A stretch of 64,000 bases of DNA from Streptomyces flaveolus (GCF_014648815.1 NZ_BMRV01000008.1:301579-365578); one strand, 5' to 3'. Positions 1 to 8,237 are shown, counted from the first letter of the stretch. Numbers and translations: made by a program. The notes: generated by a model not told the origin, from the letters alone.

Positions 1-1291
1 GTCCGCATCCGGTGAGGCCGGCCACGGCGGGGGCGCACATCCTCCCCTGGCACCAGCCCATCCCGGCCCGGGTCAGCAGTTTCACGGTGCGGACGTCGCC
101 CGCGCCGAGTCCGCCGACGGCCTCGCGGACGGCACCGGCCGTGACCTCCTCGCAGCGGCAGACGACGGTGTCGTCGGTGACCCGGTCGGTCCAGTGCGCC
201 GGCGGGGCGAAGGCGGCGGCGAGGGCGGCGGCGGACGTCCGCAGTGCCTCGCGCGTCCCGGCGGCCGGCGCCCATCCCGCCGGGTCGGGTGCGGTGCCCC
301 GCAGCCGGGCGGCGATCGAGCGTCCGGCGATGTGACCCTCGGCGAGCGCGAGACCCACGCCGCCGATGCCGGTGGCCTCCCCGGCCGCCCACACCCCCGG
401 CACGCTGGTGCGCTGCTCGGTGTCGACGGCCACCGTCGTGCCGTCGATGCGGCAGCCGAGGCCGTCGGCGAGGTCGGTGTGCGGGAGCATGCCGTGGCCG
501 ACGGCCAGGGTGTCGCAGGGGAGGTGCCGCTCGGTGCCGGTCCTGGAGTGACCGTCGGCGTCGAGGGCGACGACGGTGACGCCGGTCAGCCGGTCGTCGC
601 CGTGCGCGCGGACCACGGTGTGCCGGGTGAGGGTGCGGACGCGGTGGCGCAGCAGGCGGCCCGCGTACCCGGCGCCCTCGGGAAGCTTGCCGGCCAGGGC
701 GCGGGCGTGGCGGGCGAGGTGCGCGGGGCCGGCCGACTCGACGAGCGCCGCCACCCGCACGCCGGCCGCCGCGAGCCCGGTCGCCACGGGCAGCAGCAGC
801 GGTCCGGTGCCGGCGACGACGGCGGTCCGGCCCGGCACCACCAGGCCGCCCTTGAGCATGGCCTGGGTGCCGCCGGCCGTGAGGACGCCGGGCAGGGTCC
901 AGCCGGGGAAGGGCAGGACGTACTCGTATCCGCCGGTGGCGAGCAGTACGGCGTCGGCGTGCACGGCGACCGGCTCGTCCTCGCCGGGCCCGCGCAGCGT
1001 GTGCACGGTGAAGACGCCGGAGTGCTGCTCGACGAACCACACCTGGTGTTCCGTCAGGACGTGGACGTCACTCGCGGCGAGCCCGTCCCGCAGCCGCTCC
1101 CAGGTGCGCCACCCGTGGTGGAGGGACCGGGGGCGCCGGGCGCCCAGTGCGGGGGCGGGCTGCCGGTAGAACTGCCCGCCCGGCTCAGCCGCCCCGTCCA
1201 CCACCGTGACACGCACACCTCTGGCGGCCGCCGCCAGTGCCGCCGCGAGCCCGGCGGGTCCCGCGCCGATCACCGCGAGTTCAGTCCGCAT
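1..1291 (-). CDS. FAD/NAD(P)-dependent oxidoreductase, large Fe-S subunit (HcnB/OoxA type), 3' end outside window
   Basis: Reading from the ATG at 1291 gives about 430 residues with no stop before the left edge. The N-terminus has a dinucleotide-binding motif (VIGAGPAGLA), a second GxGxxG-like segment follows near the middle (VVAGTGPLLLP), and the C-terminus has a CRC pair and a later WCQGRMC, the four-cysteine pattern of a BFD-like 2Fe-2S domain. This is the architecture of the A subunit of opine oxidases, HcnB and D-hydroxyproline dehydrogenases, which pass electrons from the substrate-oxidising B subunit. It is the third gene of an operon with the two genes at 1281-2752; its start lies 11 bases inside the preceding gene. 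The substrate cannot be read from the sequence; a D-amino acid, sarcosine-like or hydroxyproline-like amine is the usual range. Confidence 0.85.
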   Translation of the reverse strand, partial: MRTELAVIGAGPAGLAAALAAAARGVRVTVVDGAAEPGGQFYRQPAPALGARRPRSLHHGWRTWERLRDGLAASDVHVLTEHQVWFVEQHSGVFTVHTLRGPGEDEPVAVHADAVLLATGGYEYVLPFPGWTLPGVLTAGGTQAMLKGGLVVPGRTAVVAGTGPLLLPVATGLAAAGVRVAALVESAGPAHLARHARALAGKLPEGAGYAGRLLRHRVRTLTRHTVVRAHGDDRLTGVTVVALDADGHSRTGTERHLPCDTLAVGHGMLPHTDLADGLGCRIDGTTVAVDTEQRTSVPGVWAAGEATGIGGVGLALAEGHIAGRSIAARLRGTAPDPAGWAPAAGTREALRTSAAALAAAFAPPAHWTDRVTDDTVVCRCEEVTAGAVREAVGGLGAGDVRTVKLLTRAGMGWCQGRMCAPAVAGLTGCG

Positions 1292-1604
1292 GCCCGGTCC
1301 CCTCCTGGGTGCGGATCACGTCGCCCGGCCGGGCGGGCACCAGGCAGGCCCGCTGGTTGGGACGGCCGTTGACCGTGACCAGGCAGTCGAAGCACACGCC
1401 GATGCCGCAGAACACCCCGCGGGGGCGGCCGGTGCCCCGGGTGGCGCGCCAGGAGGTGATGCCGGCCGCCCAGAGCACCGCGGCGACCGTCCGGCCGGGC
1501 AGCGCCTCGATCTCCCGGCCGTCGAAGGTGACCGTGCCGGCGGGTCGGGGCCGGGCGCGGACCAGGCGGAGCGCTTTCGGGCGCCCTTCTCGGCGAAGGT
1601 TCAC
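1281..1604 (-). CDS. (2Fe-2S)-binding small subunit of amine/opine dehydrogenase
   Basis: This is a 107-residue protein starting at a GTG whose last bases overlap the TGA of the upstream FAD gene (GTGA, 1601-1604). The C-terminal half carries CGIGVCFDC followed by a further Cys about 12 residues later, the plant-type ferredoxin 2Fe-2S motif. Its size and position match the small gamma subunit of HcnA/OoxC-type dehydrogenases, which sits between the two flavoprotein subunits and relays electrons. Translational coupling on both sides supports a three-subunit complex. The function within the complex is well supported; the substrate is not known. Confidence 0.87.
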   Translation of the reverse strand: MNLRREGRPKALRLVRARPRPAGTVTFDGREIEALPGRTVAAVLWAAGITSWRATRGTGRPRGVFCGIGVCFDCLVTVNGRPNQRACLVPARPGDVIRTQEGTGHAD

Positions 1605-2752
1605 GCGGCCTCCTCGGCGAAGCGGTCGGGGCGGAAGGGGGTGAGGTCGAGGGCGGGCCGCTCGCCGCACAGGGCCTGGGTGACGAGGTGCCCGGTGCCG
1701 GTGGACAGGCCGATGCCCGCGCCCTCGTGCCCGCAGGCGTGCAGGAGACCGGGCACCCTGGGGTCGGGGCCGATCGCGGGCAGGTGGTCGGGCAGATACG
1801 GCCGGAAACCGGCGTACGCCCGCATGGCCCGTACCTCGGCGAGGAACGGGAACAGGCGGGTCGCGCCGGCCGCCAGTGCCCGCAGCGCCGGGAGGGACAC
1901 CGACCGGTCGAAGCCGACCCGTTCGCGGCTGGCGCCGATGAGGACGGGGCCCGCGGCGGTGCCCTCCACCACCGGGGAGGTCTGCAGGTCCGCCGAGTCG
2001 CTGGCGACGTCCGCGACATAGTCCGCGGCGTACACCTTGTGCCGCACCCGGCGCGGCAGCGGTTCGGTGACCAGGACGTAGCCCCGCCTGGGCAGGACCG
2101 GCAGCCGTACCCCGGCCAGGGCCGCCACCTCGCCGCCCCAGGTGCCGGCCGCGTTGACGACCGCCGGGGCGTGCAGGTCGCCCCGGTCGGTGCGCACCCC
2201 GCGCACGGCACCGTCCGGGCCGCGCAGGACGCCGGTCACCGTGCGACCGGTGAGCAGCCGGGCGCCCGACGCCCGCAGCAGGTGGGCCGCGGCCAGGGCG
2301 GGCATGACCTGGGCGTCCTGCGGATAGTGCACGGCGCCCGCGAGGCCGGGGGCGAGGTGGGGCTCGAGGTCGTGCAGCCGGTCCGCGGGGACGCTCACCG
2401 CCTCCACGCCGGCCGCCCGCTGGCCCGCGGCGAAGGCCTCCAGGCCGGTCAGCGCCCCGGTGGTGGCGGCGACGACGACACCGCCCTTGGGTTCGTACTC
2501 GACCGCCGGGCCCAGGTCCTCGGCCAGTCCGCTCCACAAGCGGCCGGAGAGCAGGGCCAGTTCCAGCTCCGGGCCGGGTTCCTTGTCGGAGACGAGGAGG
2601 TTGCCCTCCCCCGCTCCCGTGGTGCCGCCGGCCACCGGGCCGCGGTCCACCACCGTCACGTCGAGCCCGGCGCGGGCGGCGTACCAAGCACAGGCGGCGC
2701 CCACCATGCCGGCCCCGACCACTACGACATCGCAGGTCGGCGACTCGATCAC
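1601..2752 (-). CDS. FAD-dependent amino-acid/opine dehydrogenase, DadA-like catalytic subunit
   Basis: The protein has 383 residues from a GTG start at 2752. An N-terminal FAD-binding motif (VVVVGAGMVGAACAWYAAR) is followed by a DAO-family fold, and the C-terminus has the conserved GHEGAGIGLSTGTG segment of DadA/OoxB/HcnC proteins. The family oxidises an N-alkyl or D-amino acid to an imine. It is the first gene of the operon leading into the 2Fe-2S subunit and the second flavoprotein, so electrons probably leave through those subunits rather than to oxygen directly. Proline racemase or aldehyde dehydrogenase genes, which would point to hydroxyproline, may lie outside the left edge and cannot be seen. 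An amine or imino-acid dehydrogenase is secure; the substrate is open. Confidence 0.85.
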   Translation of the reverse strand: MIESPTCDVVVVGAGMVGAACAWYAARAGLDVTVVDRGPVAGGTTGAGEGNLLVSDKEPGPELELALLSGRLWSGLAEDLGPAVEYEPKGGVVVAATTGALTGLEAFAAGQRAAGVEAVSVPADRLHDLEPHLAPGLAGAVHYPQDAQVMPALAAAHLLRASGARLLTGRTVTGVLRGPDGAVRGVRTDRGDLHAPAVVNAAGTWGGEVAALAGVRLPVLPRRGYVLVTEPLPRRVRHKVYAADYVADVASDSADLQTSPVVEGTAAGPVLIGASRERVGFDRSVSLPALRALAAGATRLFPFLAEVRAMRAYAGFRPYLPDHLPAIGPDPRVPGLLHACGHEGAGIGLSTGTGHLVTQALCGERPALDLTPFRPDRFAEEAA

Positions 2753-2840
2753 GTCAGTACTATGTCACACATCACAGAGCGCGGGAACGGTGCCGCAACG
2801 GTCTTCTCGGGGACGCGCGCCCGGCCCTGCGCGGACGCGC

Positions 2841-3500
2841 TCAGTCCGTCGCGGAGACGACCCTCAGGTGGGTGGCGGGGCGCCGGGCCCGGCGGGGCCG
2901 CTGCGGGGTGCGGCGCGTCTCGCGCAGGACCAACGTCAGCCGGGTGTAGCCGAGTTCCTCCAGCGACCTGGGCGTCTCGACGACGACGCGGCACTCTGTG
3001 GCGCCCCAGCGCGGGTCGGGGTGGTGCAGCGGCCGTACGGCGCCGTCGTGCTCGACGGCCTCCACGCCGACGGCGCGGACCCAGTGCGGCAGGCCCTGCC
3101 GGTAGGCGGCCTCCATGATCGGGTCCTGGGCGATGTCCCGTCGGACGGCCTGCAGCGCGGCGTCGTGTCCGTACTTCTCCATGGCGGCGGCGAACTGCGC
3201 CAGCATGGGCAGGCACCAGCTCGCCTCGTGGTCCGCGAGCACCGCGGACGCGTCCGGGTGGAAGAGGACGAACCTGAGGAAGTTGTCGGCCGGCATGGCC
3301 GTCGGGTGCGGTCCCGCACCCCGGAAGAGTGTCCGGAAGGCACCGTTGGTGAGGACCACGTCCCAGCGGTGGTCGACGACGAGGGAGGGAAAGGGGACGG
3401 CCTCCAGGAGGGTGCCGTAGTCCTGGAGATACGCCTGGGCGTCGGGGGTCGCGGGGACGGGCCGCGGTGCCGGCCGCTGCCCTCCTGCCTGAAATGCCAT
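2841..3500 (-). CDS. Stand-alone MmyB-type ligand-binding domain protein, no HTH
   Basis: The protein is 219 residues long from the ATG at 3500, which has AGAGGGG upstream; an in-frame start at 3566 would add 22 residues. Residues of about 25-175 match the MmyB regulator ligand-binding (PAS-like) domain: VPFPSLVVDHRWDVVLTN, then NFLRFVLFHPDA, and near the end RPLHHPDPRWGATECRVVVE. In the usual family this domain follows an XRE helix-turn-helix; here no DNA-binding domain is present. It is divergent from an XRE-type regulator at 3733, which could be the missing partner, though that protein is not obviously a split half. It may act as a ligand sensor or an anti-regulator. The C-terminus is Arg-rich. 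Confidence 0.75.
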   Translation of the reverse strand: MAFQAGGQRPAPRPVPATPDAQAYLQDYGTLLEAVPFPSLVVDHRWDVVLTNGAFRTLFRGAGPHPTAMPADNFLRFVLFHPDASAVLADHEASWCLPMLAQFAAAMEKYGHDAALQAVRRDIAQDPIMEAAYRQGLPHWVRAVGVEAVEHDGAVRPLHHPDPRWGATECRVVVETPRSLEELGYTRLTLVLRETRRTPQRPRRARRPATHLRVVSATD

Positions 3501-3570
3501 CGGGAGGTCACCCCTCTTGCCTATGCGGCCTTCTCGCGGCGTCCCGATCCTGGTGCCCCGACGCAAGGCG

Positions 3571-3604
3571 TGTCAACTATCGTGGCATTTCGTGCCTGTT
3601 GACG
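3571..3604. promoter_or_regulatory. Divergent promoter/operator candidate between MmyB-like and XRE genes
   Basis: An interrupted palindrome GTCAAC...GTTGAC (3572-3577 and 3598-3603) encloses a second one, GGCA/TGCC. Each outer arm doubles as a -35-like hexamer: TTGACA on the minus strand and TTGACG on the plus strand. The arrangement suits one regulator controlling both divergent genes; the -10 boxes are weak. Confidence 0.4.
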
Positions 3605-3732
3605 GCTGAAATAGGCCACAGTTGTGGCGAGACCTGGATGTGAGTTCGAGCGGCAGGCTACTCTCCGGGAAGTTCACGGCTACCGCTTGTGAGAAGCCTG
3701 TGAGGGCTGTGAGAGACGTAGGAGATCTGTCG

Positions 3733-4386
3733 GTGACCGGTGGCTTCGAGGGTCCGGGTGCCAAGCCGACGGCCGCGCTGCCGTCGGTGGTCGCCCGCGT
3801 CACCGCACTCGCGGACCGGCTCGGCGTGGCACACGCGGAGGTCTTCGACGTCGGCGCTCTCTCCGTCGCCTCCGGCGTCCCCGAACCCGTGGTGGGGGCC
3901 CTGTTGAGCGGCCGGCCCGCGGGCGAGCCCGATGTGCAGTCACGGTTCGTGCAGCGGCTGGACCTGCTGCGCCGCACCCGCCTCAAGCCCAACGGCCGCA
4001 AGTACACCCAGCAGGAGATCGCCGACGGCGCCGGCATGTCCCGGCAGCAGGCGGGCGCCCTCATCAACGGCGACCGGCGGCCCACGATGGAACACTGCGA
4101 CGCCATCCAGCGCTTCTTCCGTGTGCACGCCGGTTTTCTCACCGCGGAGGACCCCGAGGCGCTCGCGGGTGCCCTGCAGCACACCGAGCAGGAGTTGCTG
4201 CAGCAGCTCGCCGACCGCGAGCGGGCGGCCGCGGGCGCCGCCGACGATCCGCTGGAGCGGCTGTTGCAGGACCACGGCGTGCGGGGAATCGCCTGGCGCG
4301 CCGCCCAACTGCCCACCGACCAGCACCGCGACAAGGTCGCCGAGTGGCTGGACATGCTCCTGGAGAGCGTCAAGCGGCCCGAGTAG
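3733..4386 (+). CDS. XRE-family helix-turn-helix transcriptional regulator
   Basis: The GTG at 3733 is preceded by AGGAGAT at 3719-3725, giving 217 residues; a TTG at 3622 in the same frame would add 37 poorly conserved residues. An HTH lies at about residues 91-130 (YTQQEIADGAGMSRQQAGALINGDRRP), the lambda-repressor/EspR style found in many streptomycete regulators. The N-terminal 60 residues also form a compact helical unit (LADRLGVAHAEVFDVGALS). The C-terminus is helical and may dimerise. It is divergent from the stand-alone MmyB-type sensor and followed after 139 bases by a small gene. Targets are unknown. Confidence 0.8.
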   Translation: MTGGFEGPGAKPTAALPSVVARVTALADRLGVAHAEVFDVGALSVASGVPEPVVGALLSGRPAGEPDVQSRFVQRLDLLRRTRLKPNGRKYTQQEIADGAGMSRQQAGALINGDRRPTMEHCDAIQRFFRVHAGFLTAEDPEALAGALQHTEQELLQQLADRERAAAGAADDPLERLLQDHGVRGIAWRAAQLPTDQHRDKVAEWLDMLLESVKRPE

Positions 4387-4401
4387 TGGCCCGGGTGGCC
4401 G

Positions 4402-4419
4402 CGCACCCGCGGGGGTGCG
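4402..4419. terminator. Small hairpin after XRE gene
   Basis: CGCACCC-GCGG-GGGTGCG forms a 7-bp stem just after the XRE stop codon. It has no U-tract, as is usual in Streptomyces. It may weaken read-through into the 73-residue gene. Confidence 0.35.
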
Positions 4420-4525
4420 GGGCGCGGCTCGGGGGGATTGTCAGTGGTGGGCGGCAAGCTGGTGGGAGTGCCACCGCGGTGCGGGGGCGCGTGACCGCCG
4501 ACGTCGTTGTGGGGAGAGCCGACCG

Positions 4526-4747
4526 ATGACCACCGCCGTGCTGACCGACCGCGAGCGCACCGCCGTTCAGGCCTATCTGCGCCTCCTGCACACCGTCCGG
4601 GCCGGCTTCGACACGGCGGCCGGGCCGCCCGTCGTCCCGCCCTCCGTGCTCGCCGAGGCGGAGCAGGCGCTCGAGGCCGCGGGCCTGGCGGGGAACGAGG
4701 ACGCCTTCTTCCGGCTGCTGGGGAGCTGGTGCCCGCCGAACCCGTGA
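4526..4747 (+). CDS. Small hypothetical protein, 73 residues
   Basis: The ATG at 4526 follows GGGGAGAG at a good distance. The product is a short acidic, helical protein (MTTAVLTDRERTAVQAYLRL at the N-terminus, ending near SWCPPNP). Codon use is typical of the neighbours, so it is likely real. I do not recognise the family. It lies downstream of the XRE regulator in the same orientation and may be co-transcribed with it. Confidence 0.6.
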   Translation: MTTAVLTDRERTAVQAYLRLLHTVRAGFDTAAGPPVVPPSVLAEAEQALEAAGLAGNEDAFFRLLGSWCPPNP

Positions 4748-4755
4748 CTCGGGGG

Positions 4756-4782
4756 CCCACGCCGGGACCGAGGGGGCGTGGG
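4756..4782. terminator. Bidirectional hairpin between convergent genes
   Basis: CCCACGCC (4756-4763) pairs with GGCGTGGG (4775-4782) across an 11-base loop. It sits between the stop codons of the 73-residue gene and the phosphopantetheinyl transferase gene, so it can serve both. Confidence 0.5.
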
Positions 4783-4783
4783 G

Positions 4784-5464
4784 TCAGGTGTGCGGGACCG
4801 TGATCGTCGTGGCGACCAGGCCGTGGCGGGCCGTCCATCGGCCCTCGAAGCGGGACAGCCGACGGCCGCCCACCCACGGCCCCGGAACCAGGAGCGTGGC
4901 GTGCAGCCCGCCGCGGCGGCCGTCGACGGGGTCCACGGAGATCTCGATGTCGGCCTCCGTGAAGTCGAGCCACTGCCCGGTCAGGGGGAACCACGCCTTG
5001 TAGACGGACTCCTTGGCGCTGAACAGCAGCCGCTCCCAGTGGATGCCGGGACGTTCCCCGGCCAGCCGGCGCAGCCGCTCCACCTCGCCCGGCAGGGAGA
5101 CGGCGGGCAGGACACCGTCGAGCAGCGGTCCGTCGGGTTCGGCGTCGATGCCGAGGGACGCCAGGTCGGTGGCGCGGGCCAGGGCGGCGGCGCAGTAGCC
5201 CTCGCAGTGGGTCATGCTGCCCGTCAGACCGTGCGGCCAGCGCGGTGCACCGCGCTCCCCGGGCAGGACGGGCTGCGGCGGCACGCCGAGCTTCCGCATG
5301 GCCCGGCGGGCGCAGGACCGGACGACGGTGAACTCCCGGCGCCGTTTGTCGACCGCCCGGGCGACGAGCGGCTCCTCCTCGGGGTGGAGGGGCGAGTGCC
5401 CGGCGTAGTCCAGGTCGTGGGCCTCGACGGTGACGACCGTGTCGGGCATCAGCTCCTCGATCAC
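4784..5464 (-). CDS. 4'-phosphopantetheinyl transferase, Sfp/EntD type
   Basis: The protein has 226 residues. It transfers phosphopantetheine from CoA to carrier proteins of polyketide, peptide or fatty-acid synthesis. Family motifs are clear: GSMTHCEGYCAAAL, LGIDAEP (Mg-binding Asp and Glu), and FSAKESVYKAW in the C-terminal half. The GTG at 5464 is the longest start; an ATG six codons later is possible. No carrier-protein or synthase gene is nearby, so it probably acts in trans, as the stand-alone Sfp-type enzyme of S. coelicolor (SCO6673, as I recall) is thought to do. It is convergent with the 73-residue gene. Confidence 0.92.
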   Translation of the reverse strand: MIEELMPDTVVTVEAHDLDYAGHSPLHPEEEPLVARAVDKRRREFTVVRSCARRAMRKLGVPPQPVLPGERGAPRWPHGLTGSMTHCEGYCAAALARATDLASLGIDAEPDGPLLDGVLPAVSLPGEVERLRRLAGERPGIHWERLLFSAKESVYKAWFPLTGQWLDFTEADIEISVDPVDGRRGGLHATLLVPGPWVGGRRLSRFEGRWTARHGLVATTITVPHT

Positions 5465-5613
5465 CGGGCGGGTTCCTTCCTGTGCGGCGTCGGCCGGACA
5501 CGGCGCGGTCGTGCCGGGTGACCCGCGGTCGGGGGAGGTGTCCGTGGACCATGGTGTCGGCCCGGGGCCCGGGATGCCAGTCGGGGGTGGCGGTCTGCCG
5601 GTGGCCGCGGGCC

Positions 5614-5731
5614 AGGGGGTGTCGTTCGGATCAGGCCGACTCCGGGCAACGGTGCCTGGCGGCCGACGCGAGCGGGGTCGGATGCGCGTGCCAGTCCCCG
5701 CGACCCCGGCAAGATCCGAACGACACCCCCT
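5614..5731. repeat. Perfect 19-bp inverted repeat with 80-base loop
   Basis: AGGGGGTGTCGTTCGGATC at 5614-5632 is repeated exactly inverted at 5713-5731; the right arm runs into the TAG stop of the GH4 gene. The loop has further G/C-rich symmetry (GCCTGGC near 5661, GCCAG near 5690). No gene lies between the arms. It could be a long terminator stem, a mobile palindromic repeat, or a small non-autonomous element. Confidence 0.7.
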
Positions 5732-7067
5732 AGGTGAGATAGGCCAGTCCGGGGTGGACGCTCGTGTACCCGTCGACGAGGCGGCGGGCGACGTTCACCG
5801 AGTCGACGAGCGGGTGCAGGGCGAAGGCCTTGACGGCCGCGGCGCGCGAGCCGGCGGCGGCCGCCTCGAGCACCTCCCGTTCGACGGCCTTGACCGCGCA
5901 GACCAGCCCGGTGGCGTGGCCGGGCAACGGGTCGACGGCCACCGGGTGCGCGCCGCTCGCGTCGACCACGCACGGGACCTCGATCACGGCCTCGGAGTCG
6001 AGGACCGACAGGGTGCCGCGGTTGCGGACGTTGAGGATCAGGACCGTGCGTTCGTTGCGGGCGACGGCCCGCATCAGTGCCAGGGCCACCTTCTCGTAGC
6101 CGCCGGACAGGTCGTCGGCCTCGCGCTCCCCGGCGCCGGCCGTTTCCCGGTTCTCTGCCATGTAGGTGGCCTCGCGTTCGGCGCGGGTGCGGTCCCAGGC
6201 GGCGAGGGCGGGGGTGCCGGGGCGGCGCATCTCCTCGTAGAAGCGGGCCTGCTGGTCGCGCAGGAACGCGCCGCGGGTCCGTTCCGCCTCCTGGTAGGCG
6301 CGCACGGCCTCCCGGTTGAAGTAGTAGTAGTGCAGGTACTCGTTGGGGATCGCGCCCAGCGAACGGAGCCACTCGGCGCCGAAGAGCCGGCCCTCCTCGA
6401 AGGAGCCGAGCAGCTCGGGGTCGGCGAGCAGGCGCGGAAGTCGGTCGCGGCCGGCGACGCGCAGGCCGCGGACCCAGCCGAGGTGGTTCAGGCCGACGTA
6501 GTCGATCCAGGCCTCCTTCGGGTCGGCGCCGAGCACGCGGGCGATGCGGCGGCCGAGGCCGACGGGGGAGTCGCAGATGCCGATGACGCGGTCGCCGAGG
6601 TGCCGGGACATGGCCTCGGTGACCAGGCCGGCCGGGTTGGTGAAGTTGATGACCCAGGCGTCGGGCGCCAGCCGGGCCACGCGGCGGGCGATGTCGACGG
6701 CGACGGGGACGGTGCGCAGCCCGTAGGCGATGCCGCCCGCGCCGACCGTCTCCTGGCCGAGGACGTCCTCGGCGAGGGCGACCCGTTCGTCGTCCGCGCG
6801 GCCCTGGAGGCCGCCGACGCGGATCGCGGAGAACACGAAGTCGGCGCCGCGCAGCGCCTCGTCCAGGTCGGTCGTGGCGGTCACCTCGGGGGCGTCCGGG
6901 ACCCCGGCGGCCTGCTCGGCCAGCACCCGGGTCACCGCCGAGAGCCGGTCGGCGTCCAGGTCGTGCAGCACGACGTGGGTCACGCGTCCCTCGGCGCGGT
7001 CCGCGAGGAGCGCCCCGTACACGAGCGGCACGCGGAATCCGCCGCCGCCCAGAATCGTCAGCCTCAC
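5730..7067 (-). CDS. 6-phospho-beta-glucosidase / GH4 family glycosidase
   Basis: The protein has 445 residues. GH4 enzymes use NAD+ and a divalent metal to cleave 6-phospho-glycosides by an oxidation-elimination route. The N-terminus has the GH4 Rossmann start (MRLTILGGGGFRVPLVYGAL), followed by VINFTNPAGLVTEA, GICDSP with the metal-binding Cys, and GLNHLGW with the metal-binding His; the C-terminus has EVPCVVDASG. Length is normal for the family. Streptomycetes usually import beta-glucosides unphosphorylated, so the true substrate may be a phosphorylated disaccharide. An IclR regulator is divergent 328 bases away and may control it. Confidence 0.88.
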   Translation of the reverse strand: MRLTILGGGGFRVPLVYGALLADRAEGRVTHVVLHDLDADRLSAVTRVLAEQAAGVPDAPEVTATTDLDEALRGADFVFSAIRVGGLQGRADDERVALAEDVLGQETVGAGGIAYGLRTVPVAVDIARRVARLAPDAWVINFTNPAGLVTEAMSRHLGDRVIGICDSPVGLGRRIARVLGADPKEAWIDYVGLNHLGWVRGLRVAGRDRLPRLLADPELLGSFEEGRLFGAEWLRSLGAIPNEYLHYYYFNREAVRAYQEAERTRGAFLRDQQARFYEEMRRPGTPALAAWDRTRAEREATYMAENRETAGAGEREADDLSGGYEKVALALMRAVARNERTVLILNVRNRGTLSVLDSEAVIEVPCVVDASGAHPVAVDPLPGHATGLVCAVKAVEREVLEAAAAGSRAAAVKAFALHPLVDSVNVARRLVDGYTSVHPGLAYLT

Positions 7068-7395
7068 GCCGGCACCCTTTCCTCACGGCCCTACCCTCTC
7101 GGGCCGATCATGGCATGCCGGCGCCGTGCCGCGGGCCAGGGCGTTGTGGGGTGCCCGGCGCGGGGGCGGGCCGCGTGGCCCGGCGCTGCCGGGGTGCCCC
7201 CTGGAGGGGGTACCCCCAGCACCCACCCGTGCCTCATCTGGGGGCACCTCCCTCGCCGTTCAGGCACTGGGGACGGCACGACCGCCCGAAGCTGCGGCGG
7301 CATGGCAGTGCGCCTGGCCGACGCTCTCCCCCGCACCCGCCCCGCCCCCGTACCCTGCCCGACGACCCCGCCCGGCCACCGGAAGGACGCCAGCC
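7068..7395. other. 328-base gap between GH4 and IclR genes, with REP-like hairpin
   Basis: No convincing reading frame lies here. GGTACCCCCAG at 7209-7219 pairs, with one mismatch, with CTGGGGGCACC at 7238-7248. Just before it are the palindrome GGGGGTACCCCC and a GTGCCCCC element. This C/G-run style recalls dispersed intergenic repeats of Streptomyces. Divergent promoters for the flanking genes must also lie here but no strong -35/-10 pair stands out. Confidence 0.5.
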
Positions 7396-8181
7396 GTGCC
7401 CACCCGCTCCGCGCCCGACCGTCTGCTGTCCGTCCTCGCCGCGTTCGACCACGAACACCCGGCCCTGTGCCTGACGGACATCAGCCGCCGCGCCGGCCTG
7501 AGCCTCACCACCGCGCACCGCCTCGTCGGCGCGCTGACCGCGTGGGGCGCGCTGGAACGGGACGACGCCGGCCTCTACCACGTCGGCCTGCGCCTGTGGG
7601 AGGTCGCCGCGCTCGCCCCGCGCGGCCTCGCGCTGCGGCAGCTCGCCCTGCCGTACCTGGAGGACCTGTACGAGGCCACGCACGAGAACGTGCAGTTGGC
7701 GGTCCGCGACGGCGGTGAGGTCGTCTACGTCGAGTGGCTGTCGGGCCGTTCGGCGGTCGGCGTGCACATCCGCGTGGGGGCGCGCTGGCCGCTGCACGCC
7801 ACGGGGGTGGGACTCGCGCTGCTCGCCCATGGCGAACCGGAGTTCCAGGAGGCGTACCGAGCGGGGCCGCTCGCCTCCTTCACCCCGCACACGATCACCG
7901 ATCCGGTGCGGCTGCGCCGCGTGCTGGCCGAGGTGCGGCGCACCGGCGCGGCGGTGAGCGACCGCCAGGTCACCGACGACGCGCTGTCGGTGGCCGCTCC
8001 GGTGCGCGGGCCGGACGGGACGGTGACCGCCGCCGTCTCGGTCGTCGTCCCGCATGCCGACGCGGCGGTGCCCGTGCTGGTCCCGGCGGTCCGGCTGGCG
8101 GCGCGCGGGATCTCACGGGCCCTGGGATGGCGCCCCGGCACCGGCGCGGGAGCCGGTGCCGGATATCCCTCTCACCGGTGA
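7396..8181 (+). CDS. IclR-family transcriptional regulator
   Basis: The GTG at 7396 has GGAAGGA upstream and gives 261 residues. The N-terminal winged helix (LCLTDISRRAGLSLTTAHRLVGAL) is followed by the IclR effector domain from about residue 75 (QLALPYLEDLYEATHENVQLAV; then HATGVGLALLAHG). IclR proteins typically bind small acids or sugar metabolites. It is divergent from the GH4 glycosidase, its likely target, and 57 bases upstream of a two-component operon. Confidence 0.9.
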   Translation: MPTRSAPDRLLSVLAAFDHEHPALCLTDISRRAGLSLTTAHRLVGALTAWGALERDDAGLYHVGLRLWEVAALAPRGLALRQLALPYLEDLYEATHENVQLAVRDGGEVVYVEWLSGRSAVGVHIRVGARWPLHATGVGLALLAHGEPEFQEAYRAGPLASFTPHTITDPVRLRRVLAEVRRTGAAVSDRQVTDDALSVAAPVRGPDGTVTAAVSVVVPHADAAVPVLVPAVRLAARGISRALGWRPGTGAGAGAGYPSHR

Positions 8182-8237
8182 GGACGGGGCCCGCCGGCCT
8201 CGTGATACTGGAACGGCCCTTGCCCCGAGGAGCCGCC

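Noticed and set aside
4784..5464. Phosphopantetheinyl transferase as a marker of a local polyketide/peptide cluster
   Set aside because: No synthase, carrier protein or tailoring set is nearby; it is probably a stand-alone enzyme.
5430..7718. 762-residue plus-strand open frame across the GH4 gene and into IclR
   Set aside because: Antisense to GH4 and out of frame with IclR; no recognisable domain.
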